A program made the position numbers and the translations under genes. Below the pieces are notes generated by a model. The model was not told the origin of the DNA. It ran no database searches and saw nothing but the letters and a program-made list of their open reading frames with translations. A stretch of 64,000 nucleotides of DNA, taken from positions 2,232,001 through 2,296,000 of the forward strand of contig OX337231.1 of assembly GCA_946965045.2 (NCBI GenBank), written 5' to 3'. Source of the DNA: Epithemia pelagica. Lineage: Eukaryota; Bacillariophyta; Bacillariophyceae; Surirellales; Surirellaceae. Shown in pieces: positions 32,047 through 40,909 of the stretch; positions within the stretch are counted from its first letter, which is position 1; each line of letters begins with the position of its first letter.

Positions 32047-33804
32047 ATGAAAACAATATATGAGCCTCCAAATGGTTCTCGGCCTAAGTTATCTTCGTCG
32101 CCCTTGCAAAGAACTGCGCATCCCAATGAAAGAACCAATCGAATGGAAACCTCTCACACCCACCGCGCACGGGAATGCCCCCCTTTGGCTTTTGTTGCTG
32201 AGCATTCGCCGCTCCATGAACCCAATAATGACCACCCCAACAACGAAATTAACGAGCAGACTTCCACTTTTGAAACGATGGCCATGACAAAGGAACCAGT
32301 GGCACCAACCTGCAATGAGCTGCATCTGCTGGACAGACCCTTCTCGTTGGAGCTCTTGTACGCAGCAGACCCTTGCCATTTCTCCTTTTCCAGAGAGTTA
32401 GATGACTCATATTTTGCGAATCAAATAGTAATCGCGGACAAAGTCTCGGTTGAAAACCCAGAAACGAGGCCGTTGCGTCCAAGAATCTCTCTGGACGGAC
32501 TAGACCGTTCGGCTTCAAGGAGCGCAACTCCCAATCGACAAAGAGATCGTGAGCCACAGCTGTCGCCACGAAAATCCCCTCGCCAACGAAAAAGTCTCAT
32601 ACATTCTCTGGATAGCACGACTCCTGGGTGGAGAAAAGACGGTTCAATTCAAGGTTCCCCTCGAGACTCTCCCAGGAAACGAGCACTGTCTCACACTGTA
32701 CATTTTGGACAACAGGGAAACGGACGGTCGACGAGTCCACACAATCTCAGCGATGATGTCGAGGAACATTCTGACGAGGAGACAAAATTGAAATTGCCTC
32801 GTTTTGTGGACAAAAACACCCTTCGATTGGTGAAGGATTATCTGGTACACGAGTATGTTGAACAGAAACCTACCAAGAGACTAAAAGTCGCTCCCGAAAT
32901 GGACAATGTTATGGTATGCTGTGACGACGATGACATGACTAACTTTATGAGACAAATGAATGAACAAGCTGTAGAGAAAGCGAGCTTTGTCACTCATCAT
33001 AATAAGGCTCACATGTTCTCCAGACGCGGCAGAAGAGATCTAGAGGAGACATCGTCGTCTGATGATGAGGAGCAGGAAGAAGACGAAGAAGTCACAAGGG
33101 TTATTGACGAATTTGTAGAATTCGAGGAAGATCAAACGCTGGGAAACGATCTATTTCAAACAATGGTGCATAATATTCAGAAAACGAAAGCGGCTGTTTT
33201 GAAGCAATCCACGAAAAATAAGAAAAAGAGGAATAACAGTGCAGCACTTGATAGACGAACCCTGGGATGGCTTCGAAAAGCTGCAAGTATTCATCAAGCT
33301 GGAACGGACTCGAACTTTCAGCATCCGGTGATCAAAAGAATCACTGAAGAAGAAAACGGTCGTCGCACAACTCGTCGTATGGCAAGACAGCACCACGACA
33401 ATCGAAAACGAAAAAGAAAAAAACAAGAAGAAGACAAACGAGAAGTTAAACAAGGGATCTCTGTAGTTCCATCTGGACTTGACGATTTGCTGTTCACCGT
33501 TAACGACATGGGCCTGGGAACCAGTCGAAAGACAAGAAGCCAAAGGTACAAGCCCAACAAAACTGCTACCATATCGCAGAAGACTCAAGAGATGGATTCC
33601 GAACTTACATCGTTTCAAGACCCGGTCCATGCGGGTTTGGCATCGCGGTCGTCTGGGAAACAAAGAAGTACAATTGGAAAGGAAGCCACCTTGCCTCTGG
33701 AACGGCCATGGAAAGGATCAGCTGGCATTTCACTCAAACTTCCAAGCAGCCGACACTCGCAAGAAAGTTTTGCACCCCTCCAACCAGTCAGAACCAATCA
33801 TTGA
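32047..33804 (+). CDS. Charged hypothetical protein
   Basis: 585 residues from ATG 32047 (MKTIYEPPNG). No domain recognised. A short ordered block near residue 85 (ELHLLDRPFSLELLYAADP) is followed by a Ser/Pro/Arg-rich section with repeated SPR sites (LSPRKSPRQRK, GSPRDSPRKR), an acidic stretch (SSSDDEEQEEDEEV) and a strongly basic cluster (DNRKRKRKKQEEDKR). The mix of basic and acidic low-complexity regions, and likely phosphorylation sites of the SP type, suggest a nuclear or chromatin-associated protein (inference). One exon. Confidence 0.65.
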   Translation: MKTIYEPPNGSRPKLSSSPLQRTAHPNERTNRMETSHTHRARECPPLAFVAEHSPLHEPNNDHPNNEINEQTSTFETMAMTKEPVAPTCNELHLLDRPFSLELLYAADPCHFSFSRELDDSYFANQIVIADKVSVENPETRPLRPRISLDGLDRSASRSATPNRQRDREPQLSPRKSPRQRKSLIHSLDSTTPGWRKDGSIQGSPRDSPRKRALSHTVHFGQQGNGRSTSPHNLSDDVEEHSDEETKLKLPRFVDKNTLRLVKDYLVHEYVEQKPTKRLKVAPEMDNVMVCCDDDDMTNFMRQMNEQAVEKASFVTHHNKAHMFSRRGRRDLEETSSSDDEEQEEDEEVTRVIDEFVEFEEDQTLGNDLFQTMVHNIQKTKAAVLKQSTKNKKKRNNSAALDRRTLGWLRKAASIHQAGTDSNFQHPVIKRITEEENGRRTTRRMARQHHDNRKRKRKKQEEDKREVKQGISVVPSGLDDLLFTVNDMGLGTSRKTRSQRYKPNKTATISQKTQEMDSELTSFQDPVHAGLASRSSGKQRSTIGKEATLPLERPWKGSAGISLKLPSSRHSQESFAPLQPVRTNH

Positions 33805-34180
33805 TGAAACTGGGCCATTTCTTGACGGAAAGAGCAGTAAGCCCAAACTGCAAATTGTATCCCTGGCGCAATCAACGTCCAGCTTGATTTGGTTCTAGGC
33901 AGTTCAATCATAAGGCCTCCCAGTTCCAGACTTGTGCATCCTGTACGAAGTTCAGTCTGAATCGAAATTTCATCCAGTTGAATATATTGTGCATGGATAC
34001 CCTCCTGCATGGATGGTGGAGATCGCTCTGTCTCTTTCTCCTCATGGACAGACACGATCGCCGTCATGTGGAAGTCTAACAGGCTACAACGCGAAAGAAG
34101 TGATTGACTTGGGTCTTTTCATGGCATGTTTCCCTTTATGTCGTCTCAAACTATCTGCCCCTAAGTGAATACGGAGACAG
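33805..34180. other. Intergenic, nothing recognised
   Basis: Trailer of the upstream gene, then sequence without a supported ORF. Confidence 0.35.
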
Positions 34181-34570
34181 CAGATGGTCAAGCTTCGGAT
34201 TCCCCCCTTAGACTGGATTCCTCCTGTTCGTGGCTTGGAAGACAGGGACCAATCATTAGATGTATTGGCCCCGATCTATCAACGATTGCTGCAATGACCT
34301 AGAGATTTCGGTATTCCGTGAAGTTGCTCTTCATTACTCGAACCAGAGCGGCGAAGCTCGATGCATGTGTAGTCGGGGGTCGGAGTTCGTTATAGAACGA
34401 CATCTGAGATGCCGTAGTCCCTCTCCATGGATCAAGATAGCGAATGGTTAAGTAAATTTTGTTGCCTGTCGACATAGTTAGCAGGTCTACCACACTTTTG
34501 TGGGAAAGGAGTGGTCCCTACTCCCTACCAAAGCTACCTTACCCGAGCGTTCACATCTCGTTTCCGTTCT
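34181..34570 (+). repeat. Diverged direct repeat, copy 1
   Basis: About 390 bp that aligns in the same orientation with 37728-38130, with many substitutions and small indels (shared blocks include CAATGACCTAGAGATTT, AAGCTCGATGCATGTGT and CCCTCTCCATGGATCAA). The two copies flank the GMC oxidoreductase gene and the MITE. No shared open frame supports coding. Confidence 0.75.
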
Positions 34571-34620
34571 TGCGGGAGGATAGGGCACGGATAAGGTCGG
34601 AACCAATCCATATCCAAACC

Positions 34621-34754
34621 GCGGGGATGCACTTTTCTCCAGCGGACCTATAGTTTACAGAAGAGAGGCTCGGAAGAGTCAGTTGCGCGGGGATACACTT
34701 TTCTCCAGCGGACATCTATAGTTTACAGAAGAGAGGCTCGGAAAAGTCAGTTGC
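34621..34754 (+). repeat. Tandem repeat of a 66-bp unit (two copies)
   Basis: 34621-34686 and 34687-34754 are near-identical, both beginning GCGGGGAT and ending in CAGTTGC; the second has a 2-bp insertion and a few substitutions. Confidence 0.9.
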
Positions 34755-35099
34755 GGAGACCGTATGTGGCAGATGCTACACAGGTTCCCTGTCCCCGAGG
34801 AGGGCTTTCCGGTCACTCTTTGAGACCTTTGGAGTAGAAACAAAGTCAAGAATTACGTTGGGCGCACATCTCTTGTGCAACTTTGTCGTTCGCAAGCTTG
34901 TCAAACGTTTGAACCAGGCAGAACGCGCTCAATCTATTGAGTGTCTAGTTCAAAACTAAGAAAAGGGCATTCCTAGTTTGGTGACTATGCAAGCACGGAG
35001 CCATTCGTGTTGTTGTTCGTAAAAGGCAATGTTGTCATAACTCCGCAATACGCTTGAGCAGGCGTCATTGAATCTTTGACAATGAGGCTCGTTGATTCC
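34755..35099. other. Intergenic, nothing recognised
   Basis: Sequence between the tandem repeat and the end of the GMC oxidoreductase; no supported ORF. Confidence 0.35.
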
Positions 35100-36763
35100 T
35101 TATTTCGGATAGAGTTGGTTGGCGACATGATAGCCAACCAGGTAGGCTGTCATTTGAGGGCTCACCCTGGGAAGCGGCACCGCCGACAGATCGGCAACAT
35201 GGATATTGTCGCATCCTTTGACCCTTCCGGTATCGGAGGAATTCTCCTCTCCATTCTCCAGTGCGTAGCCCAGAAGACACCCTCCGGCCAAATGCTGCTG
35301 GGAAAGCATGGAATTCTCGCTGTAGTTTCGAATGTATTCGTCAATCTGACCTTCCTCGTAGGGTATTTTCGTGGCGAGTCGGTAGAGGAACCGAATGGGA
35401 AAGCTTGGCTTTTCCCCCAAGAGCTCCAACAAGGGCAGACCTTCCTCGCCAATGACCTTTTTTGCCAAGTCCTTGTCTTGCTCGTCTTCGAACCATGCTA
35501 GAGAAATGCGGTCGTTCGTGGTCGAGCTATCATATTCTCCTGTTTGTGCGGGGTTGTACTTGATAATGGCCGTGATATATTCAGGATCCTCACCGCCAGT
35601 CAATGCAATAATGAACAAGTTCAAAATCGATACCACAATTCGGACCACGTTTTTCACCAGGTCGAAGAGGCGAGGTCTCGTCCAGACAATTCGCTTGAGC
35701 CAGTTGGGCAGCAAAAACGCCAGATACAGGTGCGCGGTCAAGTACAAGAGCTTTGTGAGCTTTCCCGAAAATCAAAAGAGACAATGATCTTGTCATTATT
35801 CTCATCAGTACTGCTTGGTTCGAATTCCAACGTGTTGAAGATTGGACCGTAGATGTCTTTGGGAGACAATTTGATATCCTTGGGCTTGACATAAATGCCG
35901 AGAGGCATGGCAATATGATCCGATACATACTTGCCAATCTCACTGTTCTCGCTCACAAGGTTCTCGTGGTTCATTAAAAGTCGTGGGGATCCGGCCCCTG
36001 CACAGAGAATGACTTTGCCATGGTCCTTGAGCTTGACACTCTGGGTGTCCTGGGTGTCCAAGAATTTGACACGGACCGACGTGCACCGTGTTCCAGTCAG
36101 TTCCAATTCCTCCACTTGTACCCCGGTTTCGAGCCGAATGCGACTGTCATACCAGTCCACAATGGAGACACCGCTGTTGGTCCGTTCCCCAAATTCATTG
36201 AATTGTGTCGGAAACTGGTACATTTGACGAGGTTTGTCATCATCCTGGTTGGGAATATTTTGAATCCGGCTCGATGCATCGGGTTTGGCAAATCCACGAG
36301 TCTCGCCTTGTTGAATAATGTGCGTCGTGATGGGCGTTTGGTGGTCCATGGGGTTGTCGCGATGGAATTCGGTATTGAGGCGACTCTTTAATCCATTCCA
36401 GTAGTCGACCGTAAAGCCCAAATGCTTGGCGAGCCACGTCGATGCCTCGTGAATCATGGTATAATTGATGGATCCGCCGCCTCCCATGGTAGAAGCTCCA
36501 CCCGAGAGGATGGGCTTGCCACTGCGTGAGAGGGCATTGTGCAATTTGAAAATGGGTCCGTTGGCATAGGATTTCGTCCATTCATTTTGATGCGTAATAT
36601 CGCTCGTAAAAAAGAAGTTTTGACCTCGTTCCAAGACAAGAACCTTGACATTCTCATTATTGGTTGCCTGGAGATAATGATTCAAAAAGCCACAGGCGCC
36701 ATTGCCAGATCCAATGACAATCAGGTCAAACTCGGCTTGGCTCAACACTTCTCGACCAGCCAT
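35100..36763 (-). pseudogene. FAD-dependent GMC oxidoreductase, frameshifted
   Basis: The N-terminal part begins, at the latest, at ATG 36763 (MAGREVLSQAEF), directly before an FAD-binding Rossmann motif (DLIVIGSGNGACG); the frame is open back to another ATG at 37066. The GMC signature block GGASTMGGGGSINYT is present. The frame ends at 35738 (TGA), while homology continues from about 35765 in another frame (FSGKLTKLLYLTAHLYL) to the stop at 35100, including the catalytic His region (SQQHLAGGCLLG) and the C-terminal FAD-contact block (IHVADLSAVPLP). One base missing from a run of T near 35760-35765 would explain it; no plausible intron fits. Substrate unknown. Decay, an allele or assembly error are all possible. 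Confidence 0.85.
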
Positions 36764-36999
36764 GAGTACAAGCCTGCTTCCGTCGCTGCTGCCGGGGTTG
36801 TCGCCTGGAGATGACTCGAGAAGCGGAGATGGGGACGAGCGGAAACCACAGTGGATGGAACAAGAGAAGAATAAGCTCCTTCGCGAGCCAAGGAAAACGC
36901 CGACGAGAGACCCATGCTGCGAGTTGCGAGAACCGCAACGAGCCAAAGGGGCGTCGACGCCGTCCTCCACAATAATTGCGGCGAAGACTTTACCATCAT
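36764..36999 (-). other. Possible plastid presequence in another frame, upstream of the GMC gene
   Basis: In the frame offset from the oxidoreductase, an ATG at 36999 starts a hydrophobic segment (PLWLVAVLATRSMGLSSAFS) that ends in SSAFS, like the ASAFAP-type junction of diatom plastid presequences, followed by a Ser/Thr/Arg-rich stretch. The frame runs to a stop at 36742, past the GMC start, so it would need a frame change or an unseen intron to join the enzyme. Confidence 0.35.
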
Positions 37000-37066
37000 C
37001 TTGATCTTTGACCTGTGTGGAGCAATGTGGAACAATGCGTGGAATCGCTGAACGAGGAGCTTGCAT

Positions 37067-37185
37067 TGTTCAAGGCAGGAAGATACGCCCCTGTGCAGGG
37101 TTTTCTAGGGCCGGGGGTGTCGCGCGGTCGCAGTTCATGGTATCTTTTCGATCGCGTCTTAAACTCTTCGGTATCTAGCTACCCC
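37067..37185. other. Upstream region of the GMC gene
   Basis: Short gap between the GMC gene and the MITE; nothing recognised. Confidence 0.3.
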
Positions 37186-37188
37186 TAA

Positions 37189-37699
37189 GGCCATTCCTAT
37201 ACCTCCGACCAAACCAAACCTGTGTCCCTGACGTCATCATCGGATCCAGTTTTGGCGGGTTTTGCCATCCTATACCACCAACCAAACCAAAATCAAATGC
37301 CGCCCCAAGGCCCCCAACAGTCCCCATGTCCACTTTAAGTTTTTGAATACTAAAAGTTTTGAAAGTAGGACATTGAGCCCGGATGTTTCATCTACCCAGG
37401 GGGACCGTTGGAGTCGAACGCGCGCCGCGTATTTGGCAACCGGCATTTGTCATTTCTGTAGGAGAAATATACACTAGTATTGATAAAACACTATCCCTAA
37501 TGTCAATTCGGATTATCCCTAATGGTGAATATGGGATATTCAGGTTTGGAGGGTTACCAAACCTGAGCTCAACTTTGGTAAAAACCAGAGGTCGACCAAA
37601 GTTGAACAGTCCAACAACCCGGATTTGACGTCATATTTCCGGGTGTTTGATGACGTGTCACGCTTCAGGTTTGGTTTGGTCGAAGGTATAGGAATGGCC
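37189..37699. mobile_element. PIF/Harbinger-like MITE
   Basis: 511 bp with terminal inverted repeats that start GGCCATTCCTATACC at the left and end with the reverse complement at the right; about 34 bp match with one or two differences, and the similarity continues imperfectly to roughly 50 bp. A 3-bp TAA is present on each side (37186-37188 and 37700-37702), as expected for the TWA target preference of PIF/Harbinger elements. No transposase ORF lies inside, so it is non-autonomous. Internal shorter inverted repeats (CAGGTTTGG with CCAAACCTG, CAACTTTGGT with ACCAAAGTTG) lie at about 37540-37605. Confidence 0.8.
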
Positions 37700-37727
37700 T
37701 AATATGTTGTAAAGTGACCACAGAGAC

Positions 37728-38130
37728 ATTAGATGGCCAAGATTTGGATTTCCCCCTCTGATTCATGGCTTTGATGAAAGGGACCAATCATCATCATCAT
37801 GTTGTATTGGCCCCAATTTATCGCAATGACCTAGAGATTTGGATCTTCTGTAAAGTTGCGCTTCAATACTCGAGCCAGAGGCGGCAAAGCTCGATGCATG
37901 TGTCAAGTGGGGACGGGGATCGCTATCTAGGAGTAGAACCATATCTGAGATGCCATTGTCCCTCTCCATGGATCAAATAGCGAATGGTTAAGTGAATTTT
38001 TGTTATCGTTAGCAGATCTACCACACTTGTGGGAATGAAGTGGTCTACCAGAGCTACCTACAACAATGAGCCGCATCTGGAAAACGGAAGGGCAAATGGA
38101 CGAGGAGCGTTCGCATCTCGCTTCCGCGTT
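37728..38130 (+). repeat. Diverged direct repeat, copy 2
   Basis: Second copy of the repeat at 34181-34570, same orientation, starting about 25 bp after the MITE. Shared blocks show its relationship, although it is well diverged. Confidence 0.75.
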
Positions 38131-38538
38131 TTGTTGCGGCCAACGACTCGCAACCAACCACCCCAAGAAAACAGGACATCATCTCCTCGTCGCGTGATGC
38201 ATCGCGAACGGATTGCGTCATTATGGTCTCCAAGAGTAGATATCCGCGACTGAGAACTCGGCAAGCGGTCATGGACCACCTTGCACCACGTCACACGAAG
38301 CATTTTGGTCCCGGGGCAATTGTAGAATGACCCCTTTGCTGAATGCGACGGAAGGCGAAGGAGACAAACGGCTCTTTAGGAAATTGCTGTGTCTGCAATG
38401 TGTCTGGGAGTGGGGTGCAGGATTCGAGAGATGCTCCACATAAAATCAATTCTGTTTCTCACTGGAAGAGACACACAAATCAACGACCCAACAATCGATC
38501 ACCCACACAAACACATTGCAAGAAGGAATTCTCTAATC
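38131..38538. other. Upstream region of the plastid-type gene
   Basis: About 400 bp without a supported gene; the downstream frame is open from 38389 but the first ATG matched by a signal peptide is at 38539. Confidence 0.35.
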
Positions 38539-39852
38539 ATGAGCTCACGACAAAGGAATCGAACAAGAATGATGGAACGTATACTGATTGCCAGTCTATG
38601 TTGGCCTTTGAGCTTTGCCTTTCTCTCATCGGACACAATCAATGGAGTGGTTCGGTCATCCATTCCTGCATTCAGTTCCTCATCCTCGCTGAAACACCCA
38701 ACGCATCATGTCACTCAAACCCGGCAACAACTGCTTACCGAGACTCTTCCTCTTCAGAGAGCAGACGCTATGCCACTGTCCAGATCCAACTCGTCCTTGG
38801 GTCGCAACGTCTTACCTCGAGAAATTGCGCAACTGAGTCATCCATTGGCCGCAGGAGCTGTGATTGTTCAAACACTTTTGGTACAACCCATGATGAAAGA
38901 GATTGGTTATGTACTGCAGCGCTCCCTCGACAAGACCGCCATTTGTTTCCCAACTCTCAGTCCAACGGCTATTGAAGCCAAAGTCTTTTCGACCATGGGT
39001 CACTTGGCTCTCGATGCCGTTGCCCTGGCAGGGGCACCATCCTCCATGTCGGCCATGGGATTTCGAGTCATTTCGGTTCTGGGTCACTTGTGTTCCACTA
39101 CTGCGTTTCAAGTCCAAGAAGCTGGTGTCACAGCTCCAGAGGAATGTCTCTTTCAGCTTGCCACTCTCTACCTTGCTTTCTCGAACCTATTCAAGCATCT
39201 TTCCCATCACGTGGTAAGCCAAATGCTCTCGGGAGGTCCCACTTCGCGGAATCACCGAGCCTTCAAGCTTCTCTTTGAACCAACGGGGATGAATCTGTAT
39301 CAGTACAACACCTTATCGTCCTTCACAACCGATTGGGTGACACTCCAAGAAGGCGATGAGATTCAAAGCTCCTCGGAAGCCCTGTATTGGCTTTACAAGG
39401 GAAGCGTTCATGTACAAAACCACGACTCCCAATCGTCCTACGAGCTTCAAGCCAATCCCATTACACGGAACTGGTCGGCCAAGGTTCACACCGGACTTTT
39501 GGGTGACTTGGACTTTCTTCGCCAGCTCGAATCACCTTCTTCTTCTTCCACCAGTGCTTCCTTTACAGGAGGCTTGTCCAGTTTCCAACAAGAGATTTTG
39601 AACCAGTTTGGATGCGCCAGCACCAATCCAGAAGAAGAACAACAAGAAGAAGAATGTGACTTGGAACCTGCAATCGATTCCAAGGGCGAGTCCTGGACGG
39701 TCGGACCGGGTGGAGCCACTTTGTTACGTATTGATACCAAGGCGGCCCTCTCGCTCCTTCATGACTACGACGAGTCTCTGGAGAAGCCTCTTCGCAAGCT
39801 CGTTCTCCAAGGACTTCAATCCAAGCTCAATCGTTCCTTGTCACAATCGTGA
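38539..39852 (+). CDS. Probable plastid protein with a cNMP-binding-like fold
   Basis: 437 residues from ATG 38539; a second start at 38569 would begin inside the same signal (MMERILIASLCWPLSFAFLSS). That segment is a signal peptide whose junction SFA-F resembles the ASAFAP motif of diatom plastid import, followed by a Ser/Thr/His-rich transit-like stretch. The middle is helical and hydrophobic. Residues about 250-310 (LQEGDEIQ, then ALYWLYKGSVHV) look like the beta-roll of cyclic-nucleotide-binding domains, but the phosphate-binding cassette Arg is not evident. So ligand binding is doubtful. Family otherwise unrecognised. Confidence 0.65.
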   Translation: MSSRQRNRTRMMERILIASLCWPLSFAFLSSDTINGVVRSSIPAFSSSSSLKHPTHHVTQTRQQLLTETLPLQRADAMPLSRSNSSLGRNVLPREIAQLSHPLAAGAVIVQTLLVQPMMKEIGYVLQRSLDKTAICFPTLSPTAIEAKVFSTMGHLALDAVALAGAPSSMSAMGFRVISVLGHLCSTTAFQVQEAGVTAPEECLFQLATLYLAFSNLFKHLSHHVVSQMLSGGPTSRNHRAFKLLFEPTGMNLYQYNTLSSFTTDWVTLQEGDEIQSSSEALYWLYKGSVHVQNHDSQSSYELQANPITRNWSAKVHTGLLGDLDFLRQLESPSSSSTSASFTGGLSSFQQEILNQFGCASTNPEEEQQEEECDLEPAIDSKGESWTVGPGGATLLRIDTKAALSLLHDYDESLEKPLRKLVLQGLQSKLNRSLSQS

Positions 39853-40909
39853 GAGGAATTTTTGCTACACTGTCTTGGAGGGTTTCGGTCCACCGCCGAA
39901 TGCACATACATTTTGCCATAGAGCGATTCATAGATCTACACACTAGAAAGATAAGACATAAATAGACCATATACATTTGCATAACGAACCAAACAAGAAG
40001 TTACTGTTCCATCAAGCTATCGGATCCATTGCGCCGTATCCATCCGAATCCTCTCCTTGTTTAGACCCTCAACACGGTCGACCCATCAGTCTACCTAGGC
40101 TGGAGTACCTTCTCCATATCCGGTAACCGCTCTCCAACAGAACAAGATAGATTCAGTTGGAGCAGTCCAGATAGACTCTGGCACGTCCGTTGCATTTCGA
40201 AGTAGTTTTGGTCGGAGTCGAACTTGGCGGATCACACGAATCGCAGAGCTGCGCGATAGCAGCAACCCACTCACAACTCCTCCCACTGCTTCAAACGTTG
40301 AACACCCGAAACAAGAACAAAGAGACACTTCCCCACGACTGCTCTCCAGGAGAAGACGGCAAACAATTGGCGACGTAACAGGGACTTTTTGCATTCGGAG
40401 CAATAAGAAGCATGATGAACGTTTCTTATTCTTTCTGGATATTCGTTCGCCGAGATGTAACGGCCTCTTGGTCAATTATCGCCGTTAGATCTATAGACGA
40501 AGACGAGTATACGTATAACACATAATCAAGATGCAGTAGGAGTATGTCGATGATGACAATTACAAGATACCCAGGACGACAAGAGACTTTGGACTTCTAC
40601 TGCTATTACGCACTACTCCTACTCCCACCAGGTAGCCACCCGTAGCCACCATAGCGTCAGGCATAAGAAGTCGCGCTTTTGTTGCGTGCCCTTAAAGGAT
40701 CCGTCCGGTCGCTGTTATGCCACGGCCGAATCTGTCGTCTTTGATCCAAACAACAAACAAACAACAACAACGGCAGCAGCGGCACGTCCAAAAGAAAACT
40801 TGCTTGTGTCAGGGAGACGAATTTGTTGTCGTCTCATCATTGACAGTTCTTGCTGAAAGGCTTCTTAAAGAGTGATTCGTTTTGAACGTACGATCTATTC
40901 TCGCCTTTC
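39853..40909. other. Intergenic, about 1.05 kb without a gene
   Basis: Trailer of the upstream gene and promoter region of the kinase. A minus-strand ORF at 40095-40475 has no recognisable feature. An ACAACAAC-rich patch near 40748-40772 probably lies in the kinase leader. Confidence 0.4.

Noticed and set aside
35745-35790. A 23-nt intron restoring the GMC oxidoreductase frame
   Set aside because: GT and AG can be found in the right phase, but the length is far below the 71-278 bp of all other introns in the window.
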